From Qipengyuania nanhaisediminis (GTDB lineage Bacteria; Pseudomonadota; Alphaproteobacteria; Sphingomonadales; Sphingomonadaceae): a stretch of DNA of 64,000 nucleotides. The translations under genes were made by a program, and so were the position numbers. Below, piece after piece: positions 33,491 through 43,354 of the stretch. The number at the start of each line of letters is the position of its first letter. The first letter of the stretch is position 1. The stretch covers positions 124,001 to 188,000 of the forward strand of contig NZ_FOWZ01000001.1 of the NCBI RefSeq assembly GCF_900115585.1, written 5' to 3'. Below the pieces are notes generated by a model, which was given only the letters and a program-made list of their open reading frames with translations, searched no databases and had not been told where the DNA came from.

Positions 33491-35014
33491 ATGGCCGACA
33501 CCGATCTCCTCTTCCCCGCCGATGATTCGACTTCCACCCCCGACAAGCAGGGCCAGACCCTGCCCAGCAATATCGAGGCGGAGGCCGCATTCCTTGGCGC
33601 GGTGCTGATCGACAACCAGGTCGTGCAGGAGCTCAATACCCCGCTCCAGCCGCATCATTTCTACGAACCGGTGCACCAGCGCATCTACGAGCGCATCCAC
33701 AAGCTGCTCGATCGCAATTCGATCGCGACGCCGGTGACGCTGAAGCCCTATTTCGAAAGCGACGAGGCGCTGAAACAGCTTGGCGGCGTGACCTACCTCG
33801 CCAAGCTGACGCAGGATGGACAGGGCCTGCTGGCAACCGGCAAGCTGGCCGAACAGATCTACGACCTCGCCCTGCTTCGCGAACTGGTCCACGTGGGCCG
33901 CAACCTCGTCGAAGGGGCGCTCGACACCTCGGACGAAGTCGCGCCGATGGACCGTATCAGCCAAGCCGAAGCCGATCTCTACAAGGTCGCGGAAGGCGCG
34001 ACCTCGGGTAACGAGGCGCAGGATTTCCGCACCGCGGCGCTCGGCGCGCTGAAGATGGTCGAGGCGGCGATCAATTCGGGCGGGCGCTTTTCGGGCAAGA
34101 CCACCGGCCTCGACACGGTCAACGACAAGACCTCGGGCCTGCACAATTCCGACCTTATCATCCTCGCCGGACGCCCGGGCATGGGCAAGACCTCGCTTGC
34201 GACGAACATCGCCTTCAATGCCGCACGGCGCCTGATGGACGATGAAAAGATCGGCATCGACCGCAGCGAATCCCCGGGTGCTGGCACGGCCTTCTTCAGC
34301 CTGGAAATGAGCGCGGACCAGCTGGCCACGCGTATCCTTGCCGAGACTGCGGAAATTTCCAGTGAGAAACTGCGTTCGGGCAAGTTGAGCCGCGAGGAAT
34401 TCCAGCGCCTGTCCTTTGCCAGCCAGGAATTGAACGAGCTCCCGCTCTATATCGACGACACGCCCGGCCTCACCATCGGCGCCCTGCGTACCCGCGCCCG
34501 CCGCCTGAAGCGCCGCCACGATATCGGCCTCGTCATCGTCGACTACCTGCAGCTGCTGCAGGGTTCGGGCCGCGCAAACGACAACCGCGTGAACGAAATC
34601 TCGGAAATCAGTCGCGGCTTGAAGACGCTGGCCAAGGAACTGAACGTGCCCGTGATCGCGCTGTCACAGCTCAGCCGTGCGGTGGAACAGCGCGAGGACA
34701 AGCGCCCGCAGCTGTCCGACCTTCGCGAATCCGGCTCGATCGAGCAGGACGCCGACATGGTGTGGTTCATTTTCCGCGGCGAATACTACCACAACGCGCT
34801 GAAGCCCGACACGCCGGACGAAACCAGCAGCGAAGACGTGCGCCAGAAATATGCCGACTGGGAAGCGCGGCACCTGGAACTCGTCAATCGCGCCACGCTG
34901 ATCGTCGCCAAGCAGCGTCACGGTTCGACAGGCAACGTGCCGCTCTTGTTCCAGAGCGAGTTTACGAAGTTCACCAGCCCCGAACTGCGGGGCGGTTACG
35001 ACGATTACGAATAG
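33491..35014 (+). CDS. dnaB: Replicative DNA helicase DnaB
   Basis: Hexameric fork helicase, 507 residues. N-terminal domain about 25-130 (NIEAEAAFLGAVLID), then the RecA-like core with Walker A GRPGMGKTS (about 227-235), FFSLEMSADQ, and DYLQLLQG (Walker B, about 353-360), and the terminal loop ESGSIEQDADMVWFIFR. I start at ATG 33491; the frame continues 44 codons upstream into unlikely sequence, and ATG 33479 is the alternative. Single gene. Confidence 0.96.
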   Translation: MADTDLLFPADDSTSTPDKQGQTLPSNIEAEAAFLGAVLIDNQVVQELNTPLQPHHFYEPVHQRIYERIHKLLDRNSIATPVTLKPYFESDEALKQLGGVTYLAKLTQDGQGLLATGKLAEQIYDLALLRELVHVGRNLVEGALDTSDEVAPMDRISQAEADLYKVAEGATSGNEAQDFRTAALGALKMVEAAINSGGRFSGKTTGLDTVNDKTSGLHNSDLIILAGRPGMGKTSLATNIAFNAARRLMDDEKIGIDRSESPGAGTAFFSLEMSADQLATRILAETAEISSEKLRSGKLSREEFQRLSFASQELNELPLYIDDTPGLTIGALRTRARRLKRRHDIGLVIVDYLQLLQGSGRANDNRVNEISEISRGLKTLAKELNVPVIALSQLSRAVEQREDKRPQLSDLRESGSIEQDADMVWFIFRGEYYHNALKPDTPDETSSEDVRQKYADWEARHLELVNRATLIVAKQRHGSTGNVPLLFQSEFTKFTSPELRGGYDDYE

Positions 35015-35017
35015 GCC

Positions 35018-36199
35018 TCAGATGCCGAGGTTGAGCCTGCGCGTAACGGTGTAGTCGACCACGGAGACAAGCAGCCAGCTCAGGTTCCAGCGGATCCGGT
35101 TCCACAAGGTCGCGCGTTTCTTGTGCAGCGGGATCGTCACCTGCTGCGATGCCGCGATGTGATCGCTGACGAACTGTCGCATCCGGTCGGCCAGCGCGGC
35201 GTCGTCGATCTTCAGCACCAGCTCCAGATTGATGTAGAGGCTGCGCATGTCGAAATTGGCACTGCCGATATAGACGGAATCGTCCAGCACGATCAGCTTG
35301 GTGTGCAGCTTGCACGGCACAAATTCCCAGATCTTCGCCCGCTTCGACAGCAGGAAATCATAAAGCGAACGGCTCGCCCCGATGGTGGCGCCATTGTCCG
35401 ACTTGCCCGCCATCACCAGCCGCGTCTCGCCCTTCTGAGCGATCCGGCCCATGTGCTTCAGCAGCTTCTTTGGCGGGCTGAAATAGGCCATGAACATATC
35501 GAGCCGCTCGCCTTCGACGAGGTCGTCCGACACGCAGCGCGCCCAGCTAGACAAGCCGCGCGTCGGCCCTCCTACCAGCCAAGTCGCGTTCGGCTCCTTC
35601 CATTCCCAGTCGCGCACCGTGCGCGCAATTTCGCGGGCGTGCTGTTCCTCGCGCTCGGTCCAGGAGCGCAGCTTGGCATACCAATCGTTCAGCCCCTCGA
35701 CCGCCGAACCTTCGATCACGATGCCAAGGTCGTTCCAGCCGTTCTCTTCGGGCGGGGCGAAATAGTCGTCGGCGATATTGAAGCCGCCGAACATTGCTCT
35801 CTTGCCGTCGGCGACGACCAGCTTCTGGTGGTTGCGGATGAGATAGCGACGCGTCCATTTGGCGGAGAAGACCAGGAAGGTGCCGCCTGCATCGATCAGC
35901 GGGCGCAGGAAAAGATCCGAAGCATCTGCCCCGAACCGGTCGACGATAAGCGTGACGTCGACCCCGCGCTTCGCCGCCACCACCAGCGCATCGCGAAATT
36001 CGGTGCTGACCGTGTCCTCGGCAAAGATATAGAAGCACACGTCGAGCTTCTCTTTTGCGCTTTCGACGAGGTCGAACAACGCGGCGCGGCGATCGGCACC
36101 GGCCGGATAGAAGGCCAGGTGCTGGCCGGCCGCATCGAACTCGAACGGCTCCGGATCGCGGAATTGAGTGGCCTCGCCCTGCATTTCGCTTGCTCCCAT
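35018..36199 (-). CDS. Phospholipase D-type cardiolipin synthase-like protein
   Basis: A 393-residue enzyme with two HKD motifs, HQKLVVAD (about 123-130) and HTKLIVLD (about 299-306), each followed by GG/GS-x-N. This is the bacterial cardiolipin-synthase/PLD arrangement, but it lacks the N-terminal transmembrane pair of ClsA, so it is closer to ClsB/C or another phosphatidyltransferase. A hydrophobic, arginine-flanked C-terminus may bind membrane. Converges on dnaB, stops 3 nt apart. Confidence 0.88.
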   Translation of the reverse strand: MGASEMQGEATQFRDPEPFEFDAAGQHLAFYPAGADRRAALFDLVESAKEKLDVCFYIFAEDTVSTEFRDALVVAAKRGVDVTLIVDRFGADASDLFLRPLIDAGGTFLVFSAKWTRRYLIRNHQKLVVADGKRAMFGGFNIADDYFAPPEENGWNDLGIVIEGSAVEGLNDWYAKLRSWTEREEQHAREIARTVRDWEWKEPNATWLVGGPTRGLSSWARCVSDDLVEGERLDMFMAYFSPPKKLLKHMGRIAQKGETRLVMAGKSDNGATIGASRSLYDFLLSKRAKIWEFVPCKLHTKLIVLDDSVYIGSANFDMRSLYINLELVLKIDDAALADRMRQFVSDHIAASQQVTIPLHKKRATLWNRIRWNLSWLLVSVVDYTVTRRLNLGI

Positions 36200-36308
36200 C
36201 GCCCCTGCCTTAGCGGCTGGTGCGAAAGGCGCAAATTCTTGACCTTTTGCCCCTGTGCACCTATTTGGCCCTCTTTCCCGGATTCTCTAGAATATATCGG
36301 AGTGCCCA

Positions 36309-36653
36309 ATGGCGCGCGTTACCGTCGAAGACTGCGTAGACAAGATCCCCAACCGTTTCGATCTCGTGTTGCTGGCTGCCCAGCGCGCACGTGAAATCTC
36401 GGGCGGTGCGGAAATCACTCTCGAGCGTGACCGCGACAAGAACCCGGTCGTCGCCCTGCGCGAAATCGCCGAACAGACGGTCAAGCCCAAGGACCTCAGG
36501 GAAGCTGCAGTGACCAACCTGCAGAAGATCCTCCCGGACGACGACGACGAGATGGACGAAATCGGTTCGCTCAGCCAGTCGGCAGAGGCGCTGCGGATCA
36601 CCGCTTCGGCCCCGACCCGTTCGACCTCGATCGGTGCCGATTACGAAGGCTGA
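36309..36653 (+). CDS. rpoZ: DNA-directed RNA polymerase omega subunit
   Basis: A 114-residue assembly subunit of RNA polymerase, beginning [30 protein letters not shown]. The C-terminal half is longer and acidic (DDDDEMDE) as in alphaproteobacteria. Followed by an intrinsic terminator. Confidence 0.97.
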   Translation: MARVTVEDCVDKIPNRFDLVLLAAQRAREISGGAEITLERDRDKNPVVALREIAEQTVKPKDLREAAVTNLQKILPDDDDEMDEIGSLSQSAEALRITASAPTRSTSIGADYEG

Positions 36654-36680
36654 TCGCCTTTCCAGTTTCGGAAATCAGGT

Positions 36681-36708
36681 AAAAGGCCGTCCTTCGGGGC
36701 GGCCTTTT
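36681..36708 (+). terminator. Intrinsic terminator of rpoZ
   Basis: AAAAGGCCGTCC and GGGCGGCCTTTT with a TTCG loop; four terminal Ts. Confidence 0.88.
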
Positions 36709-36761
36709 GCGTTGCAGGCCGCGCAATCCAGGCATAGATTCGCCTGCGACAGGAGGATCGG

Positions 36762-37913
36762 TTGAGCGATATCGGGGAAGGTCTGGGGACGGCCGTCGAA
36801 GGGGGGCTCTTTGCCAAGGTGGTCAGCGGCGGCGCGGGACGCGCGGGCAATACGCCGCTCCAAAAGGGCCATTTCGCCGAAAATGCCTGCCTCAATTGCG
36901 GGACCGAACTGATCGGTTCTCATTGCCATTCCTGCGGCCAGCAAGCGCATCTCCATCGCACGATGGGCGCATTCCTGCACGATTTGATGCACGGCGCGCT
37001 GCATTTCGACGGCAAGACCTGGCGCACGCTGCCCAAGCTGTTCTTCAAGCCCGGCGAACTCACCCGCCGCTATATCGACGGGGAGCGCATGCGCTTCGTG
37101 TCGCCCATGGCGCTGTTCCTGTTCTCGATCTTCCTGATGTTCGCCGTGTTCCAGCTGGCCGGGATCAGCGCACCGACCGATATTCCGGGCGACAATAGCG
37201 AAGAGCTGGCCGAATTCACCGCGACCGAACTCGACCGCCGGGAAAAGCTGCTGGAGAGCACGGAAGAAGAACTGGCCGAGCCGGACCTCGATCCGGGACG
37301 CAGGGAGGTTCTCGAGCGACGGCAACAGGAATACACAGACCAGATCACGGCGCTGCGCCAGGCGCAGGAGAACGTGCCTTTCCTGCGGCAGGAAGGCACG
37401 GGCGACGAATTGATCCAGAACGGAGAAATGGTCATCCCGCTCGAAGAAGTCGACGGCACTACCATGCGGGTGAGCGGCTCTGGCGTCGACTGGGTCGACG
37501 GTGCGGTCGAAAAGTGGCGCAAGAACCCGGGGCTGATGCTCTACAAACTGCAGACGAACTTCTACAAGTTCAGCTGGCTGCTGATCCCGCTATCCATACC
37601 CTTCGTGTGGCTGATGTTCGCGTGGAAGCGGCAGTACAAGGCATATGATCACGCCATTTTCGTGACCTATTCGCTTAGCTTCATGACGCTGCTGACCCTC
37701 GGCCTCACCATCGCGGGGATTAGCGGCATCTCGAGCGAAATCGTGGCATTGGCGAGCATCTTCATACCGCCGATCCATATCTACAAGCACCTGCGGGGCA
37801 CTTATGGCCTCTCGCGGTTCTCGGCGATCTGGCGGCTCGCGCTGATGTCCGTATTCATCATCGTGATCTTGGCGCTGTTCCTGCAGTTGCTCCTCGTACT
37901 CGGAGCGTTTTGA
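36762..37913 (+). CDS. DUF3667 family membrane protein
   Basis: A 383-residue protein of unknown function. The N-terminus has a zinc-ribbon CLNCGTELIGSHCHSCGQQ (43-61), then FLHDLMHGALHFDGKTWRTLPKLFFKPGE typical of the family, one span (about 112-132), a long charged coiled-coil-like loop (about 150-225) and four C-terminal spans (about 265-380). The start is TTG 36762, with AGGAGG five bases upstream. Independent transcript after the rpoZ terminator. Confidence 0.86.
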   Translation: MSDIGEGLGTAVEGGLFAKVVSGGAGRAGNTPLQKGHFAENACLNCGTELIGSHCHSCGQQAHLHRTMGAFLHDLMHGALHFDGKTWRTLPKLFFKPGELTRRYIDGERMRFVSPMALFLFSIFLMFAVFQLAGISAPTDIPGDNSEELAEFTATELDRREKLLESTEEELAEPDLDPGRREVLERRQQEYTDQITALRQAQENVPFLRQEGTGDELIQNGEMVIPLEEVDGTTMRVSGSGVDWVDGAVEKWRKNPGLMLYKLQTNFYKFSWLLIPLSIPFVWLMFAWKRQYKAYDHAIFVTYSLSFMTLLTLGLTIAGISGISSEIVALASIFIPPIHIYKHLRGTYGLSRFSAIWRLALMSVFIIVILALFLQLLLVLGAF

Positions 37914-37919
37914 GGCCGC

Positions 37920-38219
37920 TCAGCTAGCAGGATCTACCCGATCCTGGTTGAGATTGTCGCCTAGGATGGGAGCGGTGTCCGGTGTTTCCTTGTCGCCTTG
38001 TTCGATATGCCGTTCCACGTCGGCTGCGCCTTCGCTCACTGCACCGGCCGCGTTCTTCGCGCCTTCCTCGATAATCTCGCCGACGACGGCGGCGTTCGCT
38101 TCGATATCGTCTCCGGCCAGTTCGGCTGTGCGCGATGCATCCTCCTGCGTCTGGTCGGAGCAGGCAGAAGCGCCCGCAAGGGCAAGGGCTGACAGGCAGG
38201 CAATGGCAAGACGGTTCAT
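37920..38219 (-). CDS. Small acidic lipoprotein
   Basis: A 99-residue predicted lipoprotein. The signal ends AGASAC with Cys20; the mature part is acidic and Ala-rich, with SEGAADVERHIEQGDKE. GAGG lies nine bases before ATG 38219. No family recognised. Ends six bases from the DUF3667 stop (convergent). Confidence 0.7.
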   Translation of the reverse strand: MNRLAIACLSALALAGASACSDQTQEDASRTAELAGDDIEANAAVVGEIIEEGAKNAAGAVSEGAADVERHIEQGDKETPDTAPILGDNLNQDRVDPAS

Positions 38220-38293
38220 GGGTTGCATCCTCGTAGTTGTGACGGTTTGACCTTCATAACGCCCGATGTGCCGCCTGCGTTTCCGCCAGCGAT

Positions 38294-38677
38294 TCAGCGG
38301 CAGGGGTATTCGCGGATCAGCGCCGCGCGCCAGGCCTGGGCCAGCGTCATCTTGCGGCGATCGCTTTCCGGCAGCGCACCAAGGATCCTGACCGCAGATT
38401 TGGCATCCAGCCCCTTCTTGCGTTCCGCCTCGCTCACGCAATAGACCGGCTTGCCCTTGGCTTTCCCGGCCTCGTTCTCTTCCCTCGCCAGCTGTCCTGC
38501 CGCCTTCAGCTGCGCCATGCGCGGCTTGGTACGCTTGTCGAACAGGGCGCCCATGCCCTTGTCCACCAATTCCACCGCATCAACATAGAACGCCTGCGCG
38601 TTCACGTCGGCCGGACCCGCCTGTGCGGAGGTTGCGAATGTAAGCGCGGCAATGCCGCCGAGAATGTGCCTGTACAT
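38294..38677 (-). CDS. Small secreted protein, Rap1a/Tai-like
   Basis: A 127-residue exported protein with a signal peptide (1-20, SAQA). The mature part has VYCVSEAERKKG and a C-terminal WRAALIREYPC, which recalls the Rap1a/Tai immunity-protein family (often involved in periplasmic inhibition), but the match is from memory and weak. The ribosome binding site GGAGC lies inside the 3' arm of the ftsH terminator (38679-38717). Confidence 0.6.
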   Translation of the reverse strand: MYRHILGGIAALTFATSAQAGPADVNAQAFYVDAVELVDKGMGALFDKRTKPRMAQLKAAGQLAREENEAGKAKGKPVYCVSEAERKKGLDAKSAVRILGALPESDRRKMTLAQAWRAALIREYPCR

Positions 38678-38678
38678 G

Positions 38679-38717
38679 AAAAAGCTCCGCTCCCTTTGTC
38701 CGGGAACGGAGCTTTTT
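38679..38717 (-). terminator. Intrinsic terminator of ftsH
   Basis: AAAAAGCTCCG(C)TCCC pairs with GGGA(A)CGGAGCTTTTT; on the minus strand the second arm ends in TTTTT. It sits between ftsH and the next gene and contains that gene's GGAG. Confidence 0.88.
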
Positions 38718-38751
38718 CCTAGCGGCGCTGAACGTCAGCCGAACGCGGTCC

Positions 38752-40716
38752 TTATCCCGCCTGCGGCGCAGTGCCTCCACCGAATTTCTTGCCCGACTTG
38801 GGCACGGCGCTGCCGGTGGTCGGCTTGACCGCGACCGGGCCGGTCGGAGCATCGGGGCGGTCGATCTTTCCGCCCTTCATCAGCTGGTCGATTTCTTCAC
38901 CGGTAAGCGTCTCGTATTCGAGCAGCGCCTGGGCGAGCAGGTGGAGCTTGTCTTCCTGCTCGGTCAGCACGTCGGTCGCCCGCTTGAGACCACCTTCGAC
39001 CAATTCCTTGATCTCGGCGTCGATCAGCTTGTTGGTTTCCGCACCGCCCATGGTGCGCGCGGTCTGGCCCATGCCGAGATAGCCTTCCTGGCTCTGCTCG
39101 TACTGCAGGGGTCCGAGCTTGTCGCTCATGCCCCACTTGGTGACCATGTTGCGCGCGAGGTCGGTTGCATACTGGATATCGCCCGACGCCCCGCTCGACA
39201 CCTTGTCGTGACCGAAGATGATTTCTTCCGCCACGCGGCCGCCCATTGCGACTGCAAGGTTCGCGTGCATCTTGTCGCGGTGGTACGAGTAATTGTCGCG
39301 CTCCGGCAGGCGCATCACCATACCCAGCGCACGACCGCGCGGGATGATAGTCGCCTTGTGGATCGGGTCGGATGCCGGCTCGTTGATCGAGACGAGCGCG
39401 TGGCCTGCCTCGTGATAGGCGGTCATCTTCTTCTCGTCTTCGGTCATGACCATGGAGCGGCGTTCCGCGCCCATCATGACCTTGTCCTTCGCGTCCTCGA
39501 ATTCCTGCATCGCGACGAGACGCTTGTTGCGGCGCGCAGCCAGCAGAGCCGCCTCGTTGCACAGGTTCGCAAGGTCGGCACCCGAGAAGCCCGGGGTGCC
39601 GCGCGCGATGGTGCGCGGGTTCACATCGGGCGCCAGCGGGAGCTTGCGCATGTGGACGGCGAGGATCTTTTCGCGCCCGTCGATATCGGGGACAGGCACC
39701 ACGACCTGGCGGTCGAAACGGCCCGGACGCAGCAGCGCGGGGTCGAGCACATCGGGACGGTTGGTCGCCGCGATGATGATAATGCCTTCATTCGCTTCGA
39801 AGCCGTCCATTTCGACCAGCAGCTGGTTCAGCGTCTGCTCTCGTTCGTCGTTCGAATTGCCGAGGCCATGGCCACGGCTGCGGCCGACGGCGTCGATTTC
39901 GTCGATGAAGACAATGCAGGGCGCGTTCTTTTTCGCCTGCTCGAACATGTCGCGCACGCGGCTTGCACCCACGCCGACGAACATTTCGACGAAGTCCGAA
40001 CCCGAAATGGTGAAGAAGGGCACGCCCGCCTCGCCCGCAATGGCGCGTGCGAGCAGCGTCTTACCGGTACCGGGCGAGCCGACCAGCAGCGCGCCCTTGG
40101 GGATCTGGCCACCAAGCTTGGAAAAGCGGCTCGGGTCCTTGAGAAACTCGACGATCTCTTCCAGTTCCTCGCGCGCTTCGTCGATGCCGGCCACGTCTTC
40201 GAAGGTCACGCGACCCTGCTTTTCGGTCAGCATTTTGGCCTTGGACTTGCCAAAGCCCATTGCGCCGCCGGCGCCGCCGCCCTTCTGCACCTGCCGCAGC
40301 GCAAAGATCGCGATGCCGAGGATCAGGATGAAGGGGAGCATGTTGATGAGCGCGTAAAGGAGGATGTTCTGGCTGCCTGCTTCCTTGCCCGAATACTGGA
40401 CGCCATTGTCCTCCAGCAGCTTGGGCAGAGACGTGTCGCTGGCGACCGGTACGGTGCTGAACACCTCGCCTTCCTTGGTCGTGCCGGTGATCTGCTCGTC
40501 GGAAATCTCGACCGATTTCACATCGCCTGCAGCGACGCGTTCCTTGAAGTCGGAATAGAGCAGCGGCGTACCGCCGCCACCGGACGAGTTGCCGAACATT
40601 GAGACGACCAGGAGCAGGCCGAGAAACACCCCGCCCCAGACGAGGAGACTCTTCAGCCAGGGGTTAGGGCCGTTACCCTCGGGATCGGGCTGCTGGTCCT
40701 GATTCTGATCGCGCAT
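38752..40716 (-). CDS. ftsH: ATP-dependent zinc metalloprotease FtsH
   Basis: Membrane AAA+ protease that degrades misassembled membrane proteins and regulators. The 654-residue protein has two N-terminal spans (about 22-42 and 110-130), Walker A GSPGTGKT (about 210), Walker [13 protein letters not shown], the SRH arginines, and the zinc motif HEAGH (about 430). The C-terminal Gly/Pro-rich tail is short. The tetR stop lies 80 nt upstream. Confidence 0.98.
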   Translation of the reverse strand: MRDQNQDQQPDPEGNGPNPWLKSLLVWGGVFLGLLLVVSMFGNSSGGGGTPLLYSDFKERVAAGDVKSVEISDEQITGTTKEGEVFSTVPVASDTSLPKLLEDNGVQYSGKEAGSQNILLYALINMLPFILILGIAIFALRQVQKGGGAGGAMGFGKSKAKMLTEKQGRVTFEDVAGIDEAREELEEIVEFLKDPSRFSKLGGQIPKGALLVGSPGTGKTLLARAIAGEAGVPFFTISGSDFVEMFVGVGASRVRDMFEQAKKNAPCIVFIDEIDAVGRSRGHGLGNSNDEREQTLNQLLVEMDGFEANEGIIIIAATNRPDVLDPALLRPGRFDRQVVVPVPDIDGREKILAVHMRKLPLAPDVNPRTIARGTPGFSGADLANLCNEAALLAARRNKRLVAMQEFEDAKDKVMMGAERRSMVMTEDEKKMTAYHEAGHALVSINEPASDPIHKATIIPRGRALGMVMRLPERDNYSYHRDKMHANLAVAMGGRVAEEIIFGHDKVSSGASGDIQYATDLARNMVTKWGMSDKLGPLQYEQSQEGYLGMGQTARTMGGAETNKLIDAEIKELVEGGLKRATDVLTEQEDKLHLLAQALLEYETLTGEEIDQLMKGGKIDRPDAPTGPVAVKPTTGSAVPKSGKKFGGGTAPQAG

Positions 40717-40796
40717 GAGCGGACATTCCTTTCAATCTCACCAGAATGTAGGATCGCGCAGGTGAATGGCAAGTTTAGACGGCTCGCCAATTCGTC

Positions 40797-41441
40797 CTAT
40801 TTCCGATCACACTCTTCGACGGCGTAGGCGCGGCAAAAGACATCGACCGCGCCTTCGATACGCCTGCGTTCCAGTTCGGGATCGACCGGGCGGCCGAAAC
40901 GGCGCTCCAGATCGCCCATTCCCTTGCACATGGAAACAAACTGTTCGACCGCAAGTGCTGTGTCGTCGATGGCGAGTTCACCGCTTGCGACCATCGTGTC
41001 GAGCAGGCCCGCAAAGGCGGTGCGCATACGGTAGGGGCCTGCTTCCAGGAACGCCTCGCCGATGGTGGGATCACGCTCGGTCTCCGCAGCGATGCGCCGG
41101 TCGAACTGCACCATTTCATCGCGCGTCAGGAAAGCGACCATCGCCTCGGCAATCGCGGTCAGCCTCTGGCGCAAGCTCCCCGTCGGCAGAGACGTCAGCT
41201 CCAGGCTGGAGCGCATGGTAGCGCATTCACGGTCGACCGAGGCCGCGAACAGCGCCTGCTTGTCGCCGAAATGGTTGTAGATCGTCACCTTCGATACGCC
41301 GGCATCCGCAGCGATCTGCTCGATCGAGGTGGCGGCAAAGCCCTTCTCGAAAAAGGAACGGGCGGCCGCAGCAAGAATCGCTTCCCGCTTGGCCTGGTCC
41401 GCCGGCCTTCCGATCGATCGCTTTTCAGCAGCAGTTGACAA
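40797..41441 (-). CDS. TetR family transcriptional regulator
   Basis: A 214-residue repressor. The HTH lies at about 20-62: AILAAAARSFFEKGFAATSIEQIAADAGVSKVTIYNHFGDKQALF. The C-terminal domain resembles regulators of multidrug exporters. Start is probably TTG 41441. Two adjacent 16-bp palindromes start 3 nt upstream, and the divergent transcript encodes an ABC exporter. Auto-repression and control of the exporter are likely. Confidence 0.9.
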   Translation of the reverse strand: MSTAAEKRSIGRPADQAKREAILAAAARSFFEKGFAATSIEQIAADAGVSKVTIYNHFGDKQALFAASVDRECATMRSSLELTSLPTGSLRQRLTAIAEAMVAFLTRDEMVQFDRRIAAETERDPTIGEAFLEAGPYRMRTAFAGLLDTMVASGELAIDDTALAVEQFVSMCKGMGDLERRFGRPVDPELERRRIEGAVDVFCRAYAVEECDRK

Positions 41442-41443
41442 AG

Positions 41444-41487
41444 TGAACGGTCCCGTTCAGTTGAACGCATCCGTTCACTAATGAACG
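41444..41487. promoter_or_regulatory. Tandem TetR operators
   Basis: TGAACGGTCCCGTTCA (41444-41459) and TGAACGCATCCGTTCA (41462-41477) are two 16-bp inverted repeats with a 2-base separation; a half site TGAACG follows at 41482-41487. They fill the gap between tetR and the exporter operon. Confidence 0.72.
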
Positions 41488-41515
41488 AGTCGCACAGCAA
41501 AGGCAACCAAGCGCC

Positions 41516-42649
41516 GTGATCTGGATCGCAATCAGAATGCTGACCGGGGATGCCCAGAAGTTCTACGGGCTGGTCTTCGGCATCGCTTTCTCGACGCTCC
41601 TCATCACCTAGCAGCTGACGATCTTCGTCAACCTGATCGAGCGCGGGGCCAGCGGCGTCTACAATGTTTCCAGCGCCGATGTCTGGGTGATGGACCCGGT
41701 CAGCCGCACGACCGACGTATCCTATGCCCTTCCCTCCACCGCGCTCGACAAGGTGCGCGGCGTGCCCGGTGTCGAATGGGCCGTGCCGCATATCCGCGCC
41801 CAGGCTAGCGTGCGCACCAAGAGCGGCGACCTGGAAGGTGTGGCGGTTATCGGGGTAGACGATGCGACGCTGATCGGCCTGCCCAAGAACATGGTGGAAG
41901 GCTCGCCCGACGTCCTCTCCCAGCCCGACAGCGTGATTATCGACGATGTCGGCATGACCCGCATGTTCCCCGGGCAATCGCCTATCGGGGAGCGTCTCGA
42001 GCTGAACGACCAGCGCGCCGTGATCCGCGGCATTGCCGATGCGACGCCCAGCTTCACCAGCACCGTCGTGCTTTATACCAAGTACAGCCAGGCGCTGAAT
42101 TACGTGCCCGGCACGCGCAACCGCCTGTCCTTCGTGCTGGTCGGCGCTGAAGACCCCTCGCAGGCCAAGGCGCTGTCGGAAAAGATCGAGCGCGAGACGG
42201 GACTGAAGGCCCAGACGCGGGACGAATTCGCTCGCGACGGGGTCAATTTCATTATCGAGAACACCGGCATCCCGCTCAATTTCGGGATCACTGTCGCGCT
42301 CGGCTTCATCGTCGGGGTCGCCATTGTCGGCCTGACCTTCAGCCTCTTCATCCGCGACAATATCAAGCAGTTCGGCGCGCTTAAGGCGATCGGCGTCACC
42401 AATGGCAAGATCCGCAAGATGGTGGCCGCGCAGGCCGCGCTCGTCGGCTTCGTCGGCTACGGCCTCGGCGTGCTGGGCACGCTGGCCTTCATCTGGAGTT
42501 TTTCGGCCAACCCCACCTTCAAGGGCTTTTACATCCCTTGGCAGATACCGATTATCAGCCTCGTCGCGGTGACGCTGATCCTGGCGCTGACCGGCTGGCT
42601 GGCGCTGCGCAACGTCCTCAAGACAGAACCTGCGGCGGTATTCCGGTGA
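41516..42649 (+). pseudogene. ABC exporter permease (DevC/MacB-like) interrupted by an in-frame amber codon
   Basis: Reading from GTG 41516, the frame gives VIWIAIRMLTGDAQKFYGL and a first membrane span ending LLIT, then TAG (41609-41611, codon 32), then QLTIFVNLIERGASGVYN and a continuous frame to 42649. Homologs have Gln-Gln at this place, so a single C-to-T change of CAG would explain the stop. The rest is a FtsX-type permease: an extracellular domain (about 60-225) and three further spans (to about 370) ending TEPAAVFR. It is either a recent nonsense mutation, a sequence error, or amber suppression; the downstream genes remain intact. Confidence 0.85.
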
Positions 42650-43353
42650 GCGAGGCCCCCGCCATCTGCACGCGCGGCGTCACGCGCGACTTCAAGGCCG
42701 GTCAGCAGACGATCACAGTCCTGCACGGGATCGATCTCGACATCCGTGCGGGCGAGCTGACCTATCTTGTGGGGGAAAGCGGTTCGGGCAAGACGACCAT
42801 GATCTCGATCATGTGCGGGATCCTCTGGCCGACCGAGGGCGAGGTAAAGGTCTTCGGCACCGACATTTACGAATTGAGCGACACCGAACTGGTCGAGTTC
42901 CGCCTCAACAACATCGGCTTTATCTTCCAGCAGTACAATCTGATCCCCGCCATCGATGCGGCCAGCAATGCCGCCGTCCCGCTGATTGCACAGGGCATGG
43001 ACCGCCACGAAGCCCGCGAACGTGCGGTCGAAATGATGGCCAAGCTCAACATCGCGGACCAAGCCGACAAGCTGCCGAACCAGCTTTCGGGCGGCCAGCA
43101 GCAGCGCGTCGCCATCGCCCGCGCGCTCGTCCACGAACCGCGCCTCGTGGTGTGCGATGAACCCACCGCCGCGCTCGACGCATCATCCGGCAGGCGGGTG
43201 ATGGACCTCTTGCGCGAAGTGGCCGTCGCCGAAGATCGGGCCTGCATCATTGTCACCCACGACAACCGCGTTTTCGACCTCGCCGACCGCATCCTCGTGC
43301 TCGAGGACGGCAAGATCATCCATGACGGCACCGAAATGCCCGAGGAACACTGA
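42646..43353 (+). CDS. ABC transporter ATP-binding protein
   Basis: A 235-residue exporter ATPase of the MacB/LolD/DevA type. Walker A GESGSGKT (43-50), Q-loop FIFQQYNL, signature LSGGQQQRVAIARAL (about 146-160) and Walker B LVVCDEPTAALD are all intact. Start GTG 42646 overlaps the permease TGA (GTGA). Powers the exporter with the permease and HlyD-type protein. Confidence 0.94.
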   Translation: MSEAPAICTRGVTRDFKAGQQTITVLHGIDLDIRAGELTYLVGESGSGKTTMISIMCGILWPTEGEVKVFGTDIYELSDTELVEFRLNNIGFIFQQYNLIPAIDAASNAAVPLIAQGMDRHEARERAVEMMAKLNIADQADKLPNQLSGGQQQRVAIARALVHEPRLVVCDEPTAALDASSGRRVMDLLREVAVAEDRACIIVTHDNRVFDLADRILVLEDGKIIHDGTEMPEEH

Positions 43354-43354
43354 T

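Noticed and set aside
41435-41463. TTGACA as the exporter promoter -35 box
   Set aside because: It lies in the tetR start and no acceptable -10 follows at 16-18 bases.
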